A stretch of DNA of 64,000 nucleotides. Origin: Blastococcus colisei (GTDB lineage Bacteria; Actinomycetota; Actinomycetes; Mycobacteriales; Geodermatophilaceae). Shown here piece by piece: positions 7,662-16,085 of this stretch (positions within the stretch are counted from its first letter, which is position 1; each line of letters starts with the position of its first letter). Made by a program: the position numbers and the translations under genes. The notes beneath the pieces are model-generated. The model saw nothing but the letters and a program-made list of their open reading frames with translations, did no database searches and was not told the DNA's origin. Where the stretch lies: NCBI RefSeq assembly GCF_006717095.1, contig NZ_VFQE01000002.1:186001-250000 (forward strand). Direction: 5' to 3'.

Positions 7662-9253
7662 TGAACGCGGCACTCGCCGGGACGATGGAGCGCGCCCGCT
7701 CCACGTTCTCCACGATCAGCCTGGGGCAGAAGGTCGTCATCGGCCTTCTGCTCGTCGGGCTGCTTCTCGGCGGGTTCTTCTTCTTCCGCTGGATCACCAC
7801 CCCCACACAGGCCCCGCTGTTCTCGAACCTGGCCTCCACCGACGCGTCGGCGATCGTCGACGAGCTCAACGCGGCAGGCGTCGCCTACGAGCTCACCGAC
7901 GGTGGCCAGACGATCTTGGTGGCCAAGGACCAGGTCTACGACCTGCGCCTGACCATGAGCGGCCAGGGACTGCCGGCCGGCCAGGACACCGGGTACGCCC
8001 TCCTGGACGAGCAGGGGATCACCACCAGCGAGTTCCAGCAGCAGGTCACCTACCAGCGGGCCCTGGAGGGTGAGCTCTCCAAGACCCTCGAAGCGCTGGA
8101 GGGCGTGCGCTCCGCCGTCGTCCACGTCGCGCTGCCCGAGGACGAGGTGTTCGTGACCGAGGAGGCGAAGCCCACCGCCTCCGTGCTGCTCGACCTGACG
8201 CCCGGCACCGCCCTCTCCGGCGAGCAGATCCAGGCGGTCACGAACCTGGTCTCCTCCAGCGTCCAGGACATGGCGCCCGACCAGGTCACCGTCGCCGACT
8301 CCACCGGCCAGGTGCTCTCGGCCGCCGGCGAGGGCATGACCGCGGCTGCCGGCGACGCCCGGTCGCAGGTCGAGCAGGAGTACCAGAACCGGCTGGCCGC
8401 GAACGCACAGCAGATCCTCGACCGCGTCGTCGGCCCCGGGCGCGCCGTGGTGTCGGTCCGCGCGGACGTGGATCTGGCCCAGCGGGACACCACCTCGGAG
8501 ACCTACGTCTACGAGGAAGGCACACCGCCGCTGTCGGAGAGCACGACCGTCGAGGACTACGTCGGCGGGGGCGCCCCGGTCGGCGGGGTCCTCGGGCCGG
8601 AGAACATGCCCGACGCCGCGGAGAACGCCGGCGGTGGCGAGTCCACGTACAACAAGGAGTCGACGACGGCGAACAACGCCGTCGGCAAGACCACGGAGGT
8701 CATCCAGGGCGCGCCCGGCGGGCTGAACCGGCTCACCGTCTCCGTCGTCATGGACGAGGCGATCGCCGGCAACCTGCCCCAGCAGCAGATCCGCGAACTC
8801 GTCGGGAACGCGGTCGGCCTGGACGAGGCCCGCGGTGACGACATCACCGTGGCCGCCCTCCCGTTCGACAACACTGCGGCGGAGGCTGCGGCGGCGGAGA
8901 TGGAGGCGGCCCGCGAGGCCGACGCCGCCGAGCAGATGTGGTCGATGATCCGCACCGGTGGCATCGCCGCCGGCATCGCGCTCGTCGTCCTCATCGTCTG
9001 GCTCCGCTCGCGCCGCCGCGGGGACGTCGAGGAGGACTACGAGCCCCTCGAGCTCACCGACGACATGCTCGCCGAACTCGACCGGCTGCGCGTCGCGAGC
9101 AGCCGCGACGAGGTGCGGATCGACAACCGCCAGATGGAGCTCGAGGCCGCCGAACGGCAGAAGGTGCGGGGGGAGATCTCGGCCATGGTGAACGAGCGCC
9201 CGGACGAGGTCGCGGCCATGCTGCGCGGCTGGCTGACGGAGAGCAAGTCGTGA
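7661..9253 (+). CDS. fliF: Flagellar MS-ring protein FliF
   Basis: A 530-residue FliF. The first membrane helix is at about 25-42 (VVIGLLLVGLLLGGFFFF). The YscJ/FliF ring-building domain follows at about 45-220 (LFSNLASTDASAIVDELNAA, SAVVHVALPEDEVFV). A second periplasmic domain and a variable loop (TPPLSESTTVEDYVGGGAP) come next. The second membrane helix is at about 432-449 (GIAAGIALVVLIVWL) before a charged cytoplasmic tail. The tail (EVAAMLRGWLTES) is the conserved FliG-binding end. ATG overlaps the fliE stop. Confidence 0.95.
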   Translation: MNAALAGTMERARSTFSTISLGQKVVIGLLLVGLLLGGFFFFRWITTPTQAPLFSNLASTDASAIVDELNAAGVAYELTDGGQTILVAKDQVYDLRLTMSGQGLPAGQDTGYALLDEQGITTSEFQQQVTYQRALEGELSKTLEALEGVRSAVVHVALPEDEVFVTEEAKPTASVLLDLTPGTALSGEQIQAVTNLVSSSVQDMAPDQVTVADSTGQVLSAAGEGMTAAAGDARSQVEQEYQNRLAANAQQILDRVVGPGRAVVSVRADVDLAQRDTTSETYVYEEGTPPLSESTTVEDYVGGGAPVGGVLGPENMPDAAENAGGGESTYNKESTTANNAVGKTTEVIQGAPGGLNRLTVSVVMDEAIAGNLPQQQIRELVGNAVGLDEARGDDITVAALPFDNTAAEAAAAEMEAAREADAAEQMWSMIRTGGIAAGIALVVLIVWLRSRRRGDVEEDYEPLELTDDMLAELDRLRVASSRDEVRIDNRQMELEAAERQKVRGEISAMVNERPDEVAAMLRGWLTESKS

Positions 9254-9326
9254 GCGAGCTTGCGAGCTCCGCAATGAGCAGAGCATGGCTGGTCATGGCC
9301 ACGACGAGCGCCAGCGAGGAGCGGTC
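9252..9326 (+). repeat. Intergenic repeat with embedded ribosome-binding site, copy A
   Basis: The gap between fliF and fliG begins GAGCGAGCTTGCGAGC and ends GACGAGCGCCAGCGAGGAGC, five bases before the fliG ATG, so the repeat supplies the GAGGAG ribosome-binding site. Very similar sequences precede fliQ (23236-23313) and, on the minus strand, phoH (35458-35535). The outer blocks are conserved and the middle varies. Confidence 0.65.
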
Positions 9327-10400
9327 ATGACGCTGGCTGGTATGGAGCAGCTCCTGGGCGGGGCGGCCAACCTTCCCGCCGTCCCGGAGACGTCGCGCGC
9401 CGAGCTCCCCGGCCTGCGCAAGGCCGCGATCTTCCTCGCCCAGATGTCCAAGGAGGAGGCCGGCGCGCTACTGACGCAGCTCCGCCCCCGCGAGGTGGAG
9501 TCGCTCACCCGCGAGCTGATGCGGCTGGGCTCGGTGGAGGCCGAGGACGTCGACGGCGTCATGAGCGAGTTCCACAGCCTCATGACCGCCCAGCACTTCA
9601 TCGGCCGCGGCGGCGTCGACTTCGCCCGGGAGATCCTGGCCGCCGGCCTGGGCGAGGACAAGGCCGAGGGCATCCTGTCCCGGCTGAACGTCGTCTACAC
9701 CGAAGTGCCGTTCGCCTCGCTGCGCAATGCCGACGTCCGGCAGCTCGTCACCTTCCTCAAGGACGAGCACGCCCAGATCATCGCGCTGGTCCTCGCCCAC
9801 CTCACGGCTGCCCAGTCGGCCGAGGTCCTCTCCGGGTTCGCGCCCGAGCAGCAGGCCGAGGTGGCCCACCGGATCGCCACGATGGACCGGACGTCGCCGG
9901 AGATGGTCCGCCTCGTCGAGGAGGAGCTCGGCCGCCGGATGGGCTCGCTCCTGGCGCACCAGGACATGACCACCGTGGGTGGGGTCGAGACCCTCGTGGA
10001 GATCATCAACCGCTCGCCGCGCCCCACCGAGCGGTCGATCCTGGAATGGCTGGACACCACCGACCCGGAGCTCGCCGCGCAGGTCCGAGACCAGATGTTC
10101 GTCTTCGAGGACATCGTCACGATCGACGACCGCTCTCTGCAGCAGGTGCTGCGCGAGGTCGAGGCCAACGACCTGGCGACCGCGCTCAAGGGCGTGCGAC
10201 CCGACGTCCGCGACAAGGTGGTCCGGAACCTCTCCGAGCGCGCTGCCGAGAACCTCAACGAGGAGATCGAGCTGCTCGGCCCGGTCCGCACCCGCACCGT
10301 CGAGGAGGCGCAGGCCAAGGTCGTCGGGATCATCCGCACGCTCGAGGAGCAGGGTGTCCTGACGCTGACGCGGGGACAGGACGATGAGTTCGTCGCGTGA
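9327..10400 (+). CDS. fliG: Flagellar motor switch protein FliG
   Basis: A 357-residue FliG, the rotor protein that contacts MotA and generates torque. The N-terminal FliF-binding domain has LRKAAIFLAQMSKEEAGALL. The middle domain includes EHAQIIALVLAHLTAAQSAE and the EHPQ-like region. The C-terminal domain includes FVFEDIVTIDDRSLQQVLRE and the charged helix VRPDVRDKVVRNLSERAAEN expected to face the stator. ATG 9327 follows GAGGAG; an earlier in-frame ATG at 9285 lies inside the intergenic repeat and was not used. The 3' end overlaps fliH by 17 bases. Confidence 0.94.
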   Translation: MTLAGMEQLLGGAANLPAVPETSRAELPGLRKAAIFLAQMSKEEAGALLTQLRPREVESLTRELMRLGSVEAEDVDGVMSEFHSLMTAQHFIGRGGVDFAREILAAGLGEDKAEGILSRLNVVYTEVPFASLRNADVRQLVTFLKDEHAQIIALVLAHLTAAQSAEVLSGFAPEQQAEVAHRIATMDRTSPEMVRLVEEELGRRMGSLLAHQDMTTVGGVETLVEIINRSPRPTERSILEWLDTTDPELAAQVRDQMFVFEDIVTIDDRSLQQVLREVEANDLATALKGVRPDVRDKVVRNLSERAAENLNEEIELLGPVRTRTVEEAQAKVVGIIRTLEEQGVLTLTRGQDDEFVA

Positions 10401-11148
10401 GGGCGTCCTGCTGCGCGGCGACAGCGCGCAGCGGGCCACCCCCTATCGGGACGCGCCCCGGGAACCTCACCACCAGTCGACCCCGGTCCAACGTCCGGAG
10501 CAGACCATCGAGCGGCGGTCGACCATCCGGCGTGCTGCCGACCTCCCGGTCGTCGGCAGCGGGCCCTCGTTCCGGCTCGGCGACGTCTACGCCGAGGAGC
10601 TGGCGCGGCTGCGGCAGCACGCGCACGCCGAGGGCTTCACGGCCGGCCACGCCGAGGGCATGACGGCGGCGGCTGCTGTCGTCGCGGAGACCGAGCGGGT
10701 CGCCGCCGAGCGGCTGGCCGACGTGCAGGCCCGGTGGGAGCGACGGATGGCGTCGGCGACCGCCGCCCTCGCCGCGGCCGCCGCACGCCTCGAGGAGGCG
10801 GGTGTGCCGACGGCGGACGAGATCCGCGAAACCGTGCTCGGCACCGTGCTCACGCTGGTGGAGGACCTGCTCGGCCGCGAGCTGGCCCTGGCCGACTCCC
10901 CCGTCCTGGACGCCGTCCGGCGCGCCCTCGCGCTGGTACCGGCCGATGCTCCGGTCGTGGTGCGCGTCCACCCCGACGACCTGGGCGAGCTCCCGGCCGA
11001 GGTCCTCGCCGAGCTGCCGGACACGGTCCGGGTGATCGGCGACCCGTCCATCGAGCGGGCCGGCGCCGTCGCCGAGACCGGCCCCCGGCGGATCGACGCC
11101 CAGCTCGGCGCCGCGCTCGAGCGCGTCCAGGCGGTGCTCAGCACATGA
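10384..11148 (+). CDS. fliH: Flagellar export apparatus protein FliH
   Basis: A 254-residue FliH, the stator-like partner that holds the FliI ATPase. After a disordered N-terminus come the helical YAEELARLRQHAHAEGFTAG and GHAEGMTAAAAVVAE segments, an Ala-rich coiled coil, and the conserved C-terminal region (VRVHPDDLGELPAEV, AQLGAALERVQAVL). It starts inside the end of fliG and ends in an ATGA overlap with fliI, so translation of fliG, fliH and fliI is probably coupled. Confidence 0.87.
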   Translation: MSSSREGVLLRGDSAQRATPYRDAPREPHHQSTPVQRPEQTIERRSTIRRAADLPVVGSGPSFRLGDVYAEELARLRQHAHAEGFTAGHAEGMTAAAAVVAETERVAAERLADVQARWERRMASATAALAAAAARLEEAGVPTADEIRETVLGTVLTLVEDLLGRELALADSPVLDAVRRALALVPADAPVVVRVHPDDLGELPAEVLAELPDTVRVIGDPSIERAGAVAETGPRRIDAQLGAALERVQAVLST

Positions 11149-12476
11149 CGCCACCCGCCGCCCCTGCGATGTTCCCGGCCACCGTGCTCACCCGCGCCCG
11201 GGCCGCCGCCCGCCCGCAGGTGACCGGCTCGGTCGCCGGCGCCATGGGCCTGACCCTGAGCGTCGACGGCATCCGCGCGGCCGTCGGCGATCTCGTGGAG
11301 GTCAACCCCGGGTACCGGCCGCTGCTGGCCGAAGTGGTCGCCGTGGGTCGCGACCGGCTCACCTGCATGCCGCTCGGCACCTTGTCCGGGGTCCACGCGG
11401 GCGCGCCGGTGCGCGCGACGGGCATGCCGCTGCAGGTGCCGGTCGGCGAGGCGCTGCTGGGCCGGGTCCTCGACGGCCTCGGCCGGCCCGTGGACGGCGG
11501 CCCGCCGCTGGACTCCCGCGTCTCCTTCGTCGACCTCTCCAGCGAGACGCCACACGCGCTGTCCCGCACCCGCGTCGAGGAGCCGCTGACCTTCGGCGTC
11601 CGGGCGCTGGATACCCTGGTGCCCTGCGGCAAGGGTCAGCGCCTGGGCATCTTCGCCGGCTCCGGCGTCGGCAAGTCCAGCCTGCTGGCCCAGATCACCC
11701 GCGGCACCGACGCCGACGTCCGGGTCATCGGACTGATCGGCGAGCGTGGCCGCGAGGTGCGCGAGTTCCTCGAGGAGAACCTCGGCGCGGAGGGGATGGC
11801 GCGCACCGTCGTCGTCGTCGCCACGTCCGATGAGCCGCCGCTGGTGCGGCTGAAGGCGGCCTTCGTGGCCACCCGCATCGCCGAGTCGTTCCGTGACGAG
11901 GGCCGCGACGTCCTGCTGCTCATGGACTCGATCACCCGCACCGCCATGGCCCAGCGCGAGGTCGGCCTGTCGGCGGGCGAGCCCCCGGCGACGCGCGGCT
12001 ACCCGCCGAGCGTCTTCGCGATGATGCCGCAGCTGCTGGAGAAGGCCGGGACCGGCGTCACCGGCTCCATCACCGGCCTCTACACCGTGCTGGTGGAGGG
12101 TGACGACCACAACGAGCCGATCGCCGACACCGCCCGCTCGATCCTCGACGGGCACATCGTGCTCACCCGCACACTCGCCACGACCGGCCACTTCCCCGCC
12201 ATCGACGTGCTGGAGTCCATCTCCCGGGTGGCGACGGCGGTCGTCCCGCCGGAGCAGATGGCCGACGCCCGGGAGATCCGCCGGCTGATGGGCGCCCTGC
12301 GCGACGTCCGCGAGCTCATCGAGATCGGCGCCTACCAGGCCGGCAGCGATCCGCTCGTCGACCGGGCCCGCGCGCTCGCCCCCACCATCGAGGCCTTCCT
12401 CCAGCAGCCCATGGGTGAGTCCACCCCGGCGGAGGAGGCCTGGGGCTGGCTGCAGCGCATCGTGAGGAGCGCATGA
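11145..12476 (+). CDS. fliI: Flagellum-specific export ATPase FliI
   Basis: A 443-residue FliI, related to the F1 beta subunit, that energises unloading of export substrates at the gate. Visible motifs are the Walker A FAGSGVGKSSLL at about 170-181, the RGREVREF region, the Walker B VLLLMDSITRTAMAQRE and the PPSVFAMMPQLLEKAG segment. The start in the ATGA after fliH gives a normal family length. It ends in an ATGA with fliJ. Confidence 0.95.
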   Translation: MTPPAAPAMFPATVLTRARAAARPQVTGSVAGAMGLTLSVDGIRAAVGDLVEVNPGYRPLLAEVVAVGRDRLTCMPLGTLSGVHAGAPVRATGMPLQVPVGEALLGRVLDGLGRPVDGGPPLDSRVSFVDLSSETPHALSRTRVEEPLTFGVRALDTLVPCGKGQRLGIFAGSGVGKSSLLAQITRGTDADVRVIGLIGERGREVREFLEENLGAEGMARTVVVVATSDEPPLVRLKAAFVATRIAESFRDEGRDVLLLMDSITRTAMAQREVGLSAGEPPATRGYPPSVFAMMPQLLEKAGTGVTGSITGLYTVLVEGDDHNEPIADTARSILDGHIVLTRTLATTGHFPAIDVLESISRVATAVVPPEQMADAREIRRLMGALRDVRELIEIGAYQAGSDPLVDRARALAPTIEAFLQQPMGESTPAEEAWGWLQRIVRSA

Positions 12477-12970
12477 AGCGCGCGACGTTCCGGCTGCAGC
12501 CGGTCCTCGAGCTGCGCCGCACGGAGGAGCGGGCCGCCGCGGCGGCCGCAGCGGATGCGGCGAGCACCGCGGCCGACGCCGACCGCCGGGCCACCGAGTA
12601 CGAGACGGTGCTGGCGACCGCGGTCCTCCCCCGGTCGCTACCCGTCGGCCAGTTCCTCGCCGCCATGACGATGCTGCGCACCGCGGCCACCAACGCCTCG
12701 GACGCCCGTGCCCTCGCGACCGCCTCCGCCGAACAGTCGGAGCTGGTGCGTGCCCGCTGGACCGCGGCCGCGCAGCGGACCAAGGGCATGGAACGGCTCC
12801 GCGAGCGCCACATGGCCGCGCTCCGGCACGCCGAGGACGCCGCCGAGGAACGGGCCGTCGACGACCTCGTGACCGGCCGCGCGGGACGGTCGGCCGCCCA
12901 GCCTGCCGATGACAGTGCCGAGGACACGGAGCAGGAACACGAGACCGGGGAGGTGCCGTGGAGGGTGTGA
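12473..12970 (+). CDS. fliJ: Flagellar protein FliJ
   Basis: A 165-residue coiled-coil protein beginning MKRATFRLQPVLELRRTEE, the typical FliJ opening. FliJ is the central stalk of the FliHI ATPase complex and an escort for chaperones. The helix is very rich in Ala and Arg, as usual in high-GC genomes, and the last 40 residues are acidic and disordered. It is coupled to fliI upstream and overlaps the next gene by 13 bases. Confidence 0.85.
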   Translation: MKRATFRLQPVLELRRTEERAAAAAAADAASTAADADRRATEYETVLATAVLPRSLPVGQFLAAMTMLRTAATNASDARALATASAEQSELVRARWTAAAQRTKGMERLRERHMAALRHAEDAAEERAVDDLVTGRAGRSAAQPADDSAEDTEQEHETGEVPWRV

Positions 12971-13902
12971 CCCAGGTGCAGGCCCGGATCAGCGAGATCC
13001 AGGGCCGGTTCGTGCACCGCCCCGCGTCGACGTCGGCCAACTGGGCGAGCGCCGCCGCTGCCGCCGGTCTCACCGGGACGAGCAGCGCGACCTTCTCCGG
13101 CGCGGGAGCGACCGCTTCGGAGAGCGCCGTCGTGGCGGAGGCGCAGAAGTACCTGGGGGTGCCCTACCTGTGGGGTGGCACCGACCCCAGCAAGGGCCTG
13201 GACTGCTCCGGCTTCACCCAGCTGATCTACGAGAACCTCGGCATCGAGCTCCCCCGGACGTCCTCGCAGCAGGCGACCAGCGGCCAGGCCGTGGCCTCCC
13301 TCGCCGAGGCCCGCCCGGGCGACCTGGTGTTCTTCGACCACTCCTCGTCGCGGGCCGGCATCGATCACGTCGGCGTCTACATCGGCAACGGGAAGATGAT
13401 CGCCGCCCCTCAGGCCGGCGAGGTCGTGAAGGTGCAGGACGTGGGCAGCCCGACGGTGATCCGTCGCGTGCTGCCCGCGCAGAGCGCCGGCGTCCCGGCC
13501 ATGCCCGCCGGTGGCGCGCTCGCCGGAGTGCCCTACGCCGACCTGTTCACCCGGGCCGGCGCCCGGCACGGGGTGGACCCCTCACTGCTCGCGGCCGTGG
13601 CGTCGAAGGAGTCGAGCTTCAACGCCTCGGCGGTCTCCCCGGCGGGTGCGCAGGGCCTCATGCAGTTCATGCCGGCGACCGCCAGTGGCCTGGGGGTGAA
13701 CGCGCTGGACCCGACGTCGGCGATCGACGGCGCCGCGCGCTACCTGAGCAGCCTGACCAAGCAGTTCGGCTCCACCGAACTGGCCCTGGCCGCCTACAAC
13801 GCGGGGCCGGGCACGGTCTCCCGCCACGGTGGCATCCCGCCCTATCCCGAGACCCAGAACTACGTGCGCGCGGTGATGAGCAAGGCGGAGGCCTACCGAT
13901 GA
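12958..13902 (+). CDS. Two-domain cell-wall hydrolase: NlpC/P60 plus lytic transglycosylase
   Basis: A 314-residue protein with two peptidoglycan-cleaving domains. The NlpC/P60 domain spans about 55-175: KYLGVPYLWGGTDPSKGLDC gives the catalytic Cys83 in DCSGF, and His137 lies in IDHVGVYIG. A goose-lysozyme-like transglycosylase domain spans about 188-314: Glu218 in KESSFNASAVSP, then GAQGLMQFMPATA and ALAAYNAGPG. No signal peptide or membrane segment is seen, so it may leave through the flagellar export gate. Its place among fliJ, fliK and flgD suggests it opens the wall for the rod, as FlgJ does in other bacteria. The GTG at 12958 is close behind GAGG. Confidence 0.88.
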   Translation: MEGVTQVQARISEIQGRFVHRPASTSANWASAAAAAGLTGTSSATFSGAGATASESAVVAEAQKYLGVPYLWGGTDPSKGLDCSGFTQLIYENLGIELPRTSSQQATSGQAVASLAEARPGDLVFFDHSSSRAGIDHVGVYIGNGKMIAAPQAGEVVKVQDVGSPTVIRRVLPAQSAGVPAMPAGGALAGVPYADLFTRAGARHGVDPSLLAAVASKESSFNASAVSPAGAQGLMQFMPATASGLGVNALDPTSAIDGAARYLSSLTKQFGSTELALAAYNAGPGTVSRHGGIPPYPETQNYVRAVMSKAEAYR

Positions 13903-15572
13903 CATCTCTTCCCATCCACTCGGCCGCGAGCACGACCCGGGCGCGAACGGCGGGCGGGGTGGACGTGCGCGGCTCGTCCGGTGCTGCGCCGTTCGCGTCC
14001 GCACTCGACGACGCCCTGGCCGCGGACCGGTCGCGGGGCGGCTCCCAGCGCTCGACCGAGCGTCGCAGCACTCCGGAGGACCGCGCGGCCCAGGCGTACG
14101 ACCGTGCCGCGGAGGCCGGCGCGCGGGCCGCCGCGGCGCGGGCGCGCGCCGCCGAGCGGGCCGACCGGGCCGATCAGCGCGATTCCCCGGCGGACCGGGC
14201 TGCGGAGAGGACGGACCGCGCTGTCGACCGGGCAGCGGACGCCGGGGCGAGCGCCGAGGCCCGCATCCCTGACGCCACCGGCGAGGCGGCCTCCGCCGAC
14301 ACCGCGGGTGCCGCCATCGAGGTGCCCGGGGGCGGCGGCGAGACCGCCGCGAACACGGCCTCGGCCGGGATCCCGACCTTCTGGGCGATGGCCCTCGGCG
14401 TCCCGCAGACCACGGCCGCCCAGGGCGAGGTCGTGGCGACCACCACCGGCGACGTCGCCGTCCCGACGGTCACCGCTCCCGCACCGACGGGCGCGACGGA
14501 CGCGGACGCGGCCGTCCCCCCTCCCCTCGTCCCGGTCGCTGCGGGGTCCACCCCGGGCGCGACCCCGGCGGCGTCGGCTCCGGCCACCGCCCCCGGTTCC
14601 GCACCAGCAGCCGCTGCCGCGCCGGCCGGTCTCGCCATCACCGCCGAGGTGGCGCAGCCCGGCACCTCGACGACGCCGCTGCTCACGACCGCGCCGAGCA
14701 CCCAGCCGGCCGCGGCACCCGTGCCCTCCACGACCGACGCGGCATCTCCTGCGGTGCCCGCCGTCCCCGTTCCGACCGCCACCGTCCCGTCCGCCGGGGC
14801 GACCGCGGCAGCCGCCCCGGTCGTCGTACCGGTCCCGGCCACCGGTGCGGCACCGGGAACCTCGTCCGGCGGGGAAGCCGCTCCGGTCGCCACCGCTACC
14901 GGCACCCCGGTCGCCCCCATCGCTGCGGCGGGTTCCGGCGGGGCCCTCTCGTCCGGCGCCGGGAACCCCGGCAGCGGGTCCGGGAACCCGGGCACGCCCA
15001 CCGGGGACGGCTCGGCCGACGTGACCCCGCTCGCCTCGGGCACGGGCCCCGCACCGGCGGCCGGAGCTCCGGCTGCCGTCTCCGGCGCGACCGGCGCGGC
15101 GGCGGCCATGCCCGTCGGCTCCCAGGTCGCCCGCCAGGTCGCCGTGCTCGGTCGCGGACCCGACGGCGCTCAGACCATGACCCTCGTCCTCACCCCCGAG
15201 AACCTGGGCCCGGTCGAGGTCTCGGTCACGTTGACGAAGGGAGCCGTCGACCTCACCCTCCGCGGCGCCCACGAGCTCGGCCGGGCCGCGCTCCTCGACG
15301 GACTGCCCGACCTGCGGCGGGACCTCGAGGCCGCCGGCCTGAACCCCTCGCGGCTGGAGGTCGACCGGGACACCGGCGGGTCCTGGCTCTCCCGCCACGC
15401 CCAGCAGCAGGCCGAACAGCAGGCGTTCGGGCAGCGCGGCCACCAGCAGGACCGGGGCCAGGAGCCGGGCGACCGGTCACGACCATGGGGCGTCCCTGCC
15501 GATACCGCAGTCAGCGGACCGACCCCGAGTTCCCAGCGATCCACGTCGTCCGGCGTGGACCTGCGCGTCTGA
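13899..15572 (+). CDS. fliK: Flagellar hook-length control protein FliK
   Basis: A 557-residue FliK candidate. The first 400 or so residues are low-complexity Ala/Pro/Thr/Val-rich sequence with an Arg/Ala-rich helical part at about 45-110, as expected for a secreted molecular ruler. The C-terminal Flg_hook domain at about 414-490 is recognisable: TMTLVLTPENLGPVEVSVTL, TKGAVDLTLRG, then LDGLPDLRRDLEAAGLN. FliK switches export specificity when the hook is complete by acting on FlhB. Its ATG overlaps the previous stop; flgD and flgE follow. Confidence 0.85.
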   Translation: MTSLPIHSAASTTRARTAGGVDVRGSSGAAPFASALDDALAADRSRGGSQRSTERRSTPEDRAAQAYDRAAEAGARAAAARARAAERADRADQRDSPADRAAERTDRAVDRAADAGASAEARIPDATGEAASADTAGAAIEVPGGGGETAANTASAGIPTFWAMALGVPQTTAAQGEVVATTTGDVAVPTVTAPAPTGATDADAAVPPPLVPVAAGSTPGATPAASAPATAPGSAPAAAAAPAGLAITAEVAQPGTSTTPLLTTAPSTQPAAAPVPSTTDAASPAVPAVPVPTATVPSAGATAAAAPVVVPVPATGAAPGTSSGGEAAPVATATGTPVAPIAAAGSGGALSSGAGNPGSGSGNPGTPTGDGSADVTPLASGTGPAPAAGAPAAVSGATGAAAAMPVGSQVARQVAVLGRGPDGAQTMTLVLTPENLGPVEVSVTLTKGAVDLTLRGAHELGRAALLDGLPDLRRDLEAAGLNPSRLEVDRDTGGSWLSRHAQQQAEQQAFGQRGHQQDRGQEPGDRSRPWGVPADTAVSGPTPSSQRSTSSGVDLRV

Positions 15573-15591
15573 GCGAAGGAGTGACCGACCG

Positions 15592-16023
15592 ATGACCACC
15601 CCAGGCGTGACGGGGACAGCGGGGACCTACTACACCCCCGCCTCCTCCACGGTCGACCGTCCGGACCAGATGGGCAAGGACGTCTTCCTGCAGCTGCTGG
15701 TCGCCCAGATGCGGTACCAGGACCCGGGAAACCCGGTCGACAGCAGCCAGATGATGTCCCAGACGGCCGTCTTCAGCCAGGTCGAGAAGCTGGAGCAGCT
15801 GGTCAACCAGAACGCATCGCTGCTGGTCCTCCAGGAGTCCGCCACGGCCGGCGCCCTCGTCGGGCGGACCGCCACCTACACCGACGAAGCGGGCGAGTCC
15901 CGGACGGGCCTCGTCTCCTCGGTCCGTCTCGCCAGCCGCGGCAGCGAGGCCGTCGCCGTCATCGACGGCGTCCCCATCCCCGTCGGCCGACTCACCGAGA
16001 TCGCGGAGACCACGGCGTCCTGA
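15592..16023 (+). CDS. flgD: Flagellar hook capping protein FlgD
   Basis: A 143-residue FlgD. It has the hallmark DVFLQLLVAQMRYQDPGNPV and SSQMMSQTAVFSQVEKLEQL segments and a short C-terminal beta part (GALVGRTATYTDEAGE). Long FlgD proteins carry extra Tudor and Fn3-like domains; this one is of the short kind. FlgD caps the hook during growth. ATG 15592 has GAAGGAG upstream. Confidence 0.93.
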   Translation: MTTPGVTGTAGTYYTPASSTVDRPDQMGKDVFLQLLVAQMRYQDPGNPVDSSQMMSQTAVFSQVEKLEQLVNQNASLLVLQESATAGALVGRTATYTDEAGESRTGLVSSVRLASRGSEAVAVIDGVPIPVGRLTEIAETTAS

Positions 16024-16085
16024 TCGCCCCGACCCCACCGACTGACCCGCCGTCCGGCGGACCACCACCTGAGGAGCTCCTCCCC

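Noticed and set aside
10587-13073. 828-codon open frame on the minus strand
   Set aside because: It lies opposite fliH, fliI and fliJ and is rich in Arg, Gly and Ala; it is a GC-skew shadow with no family resemblance. The same applies to long minus-strand frames at 7556-9286, 23540-25447 and 27769-29322.
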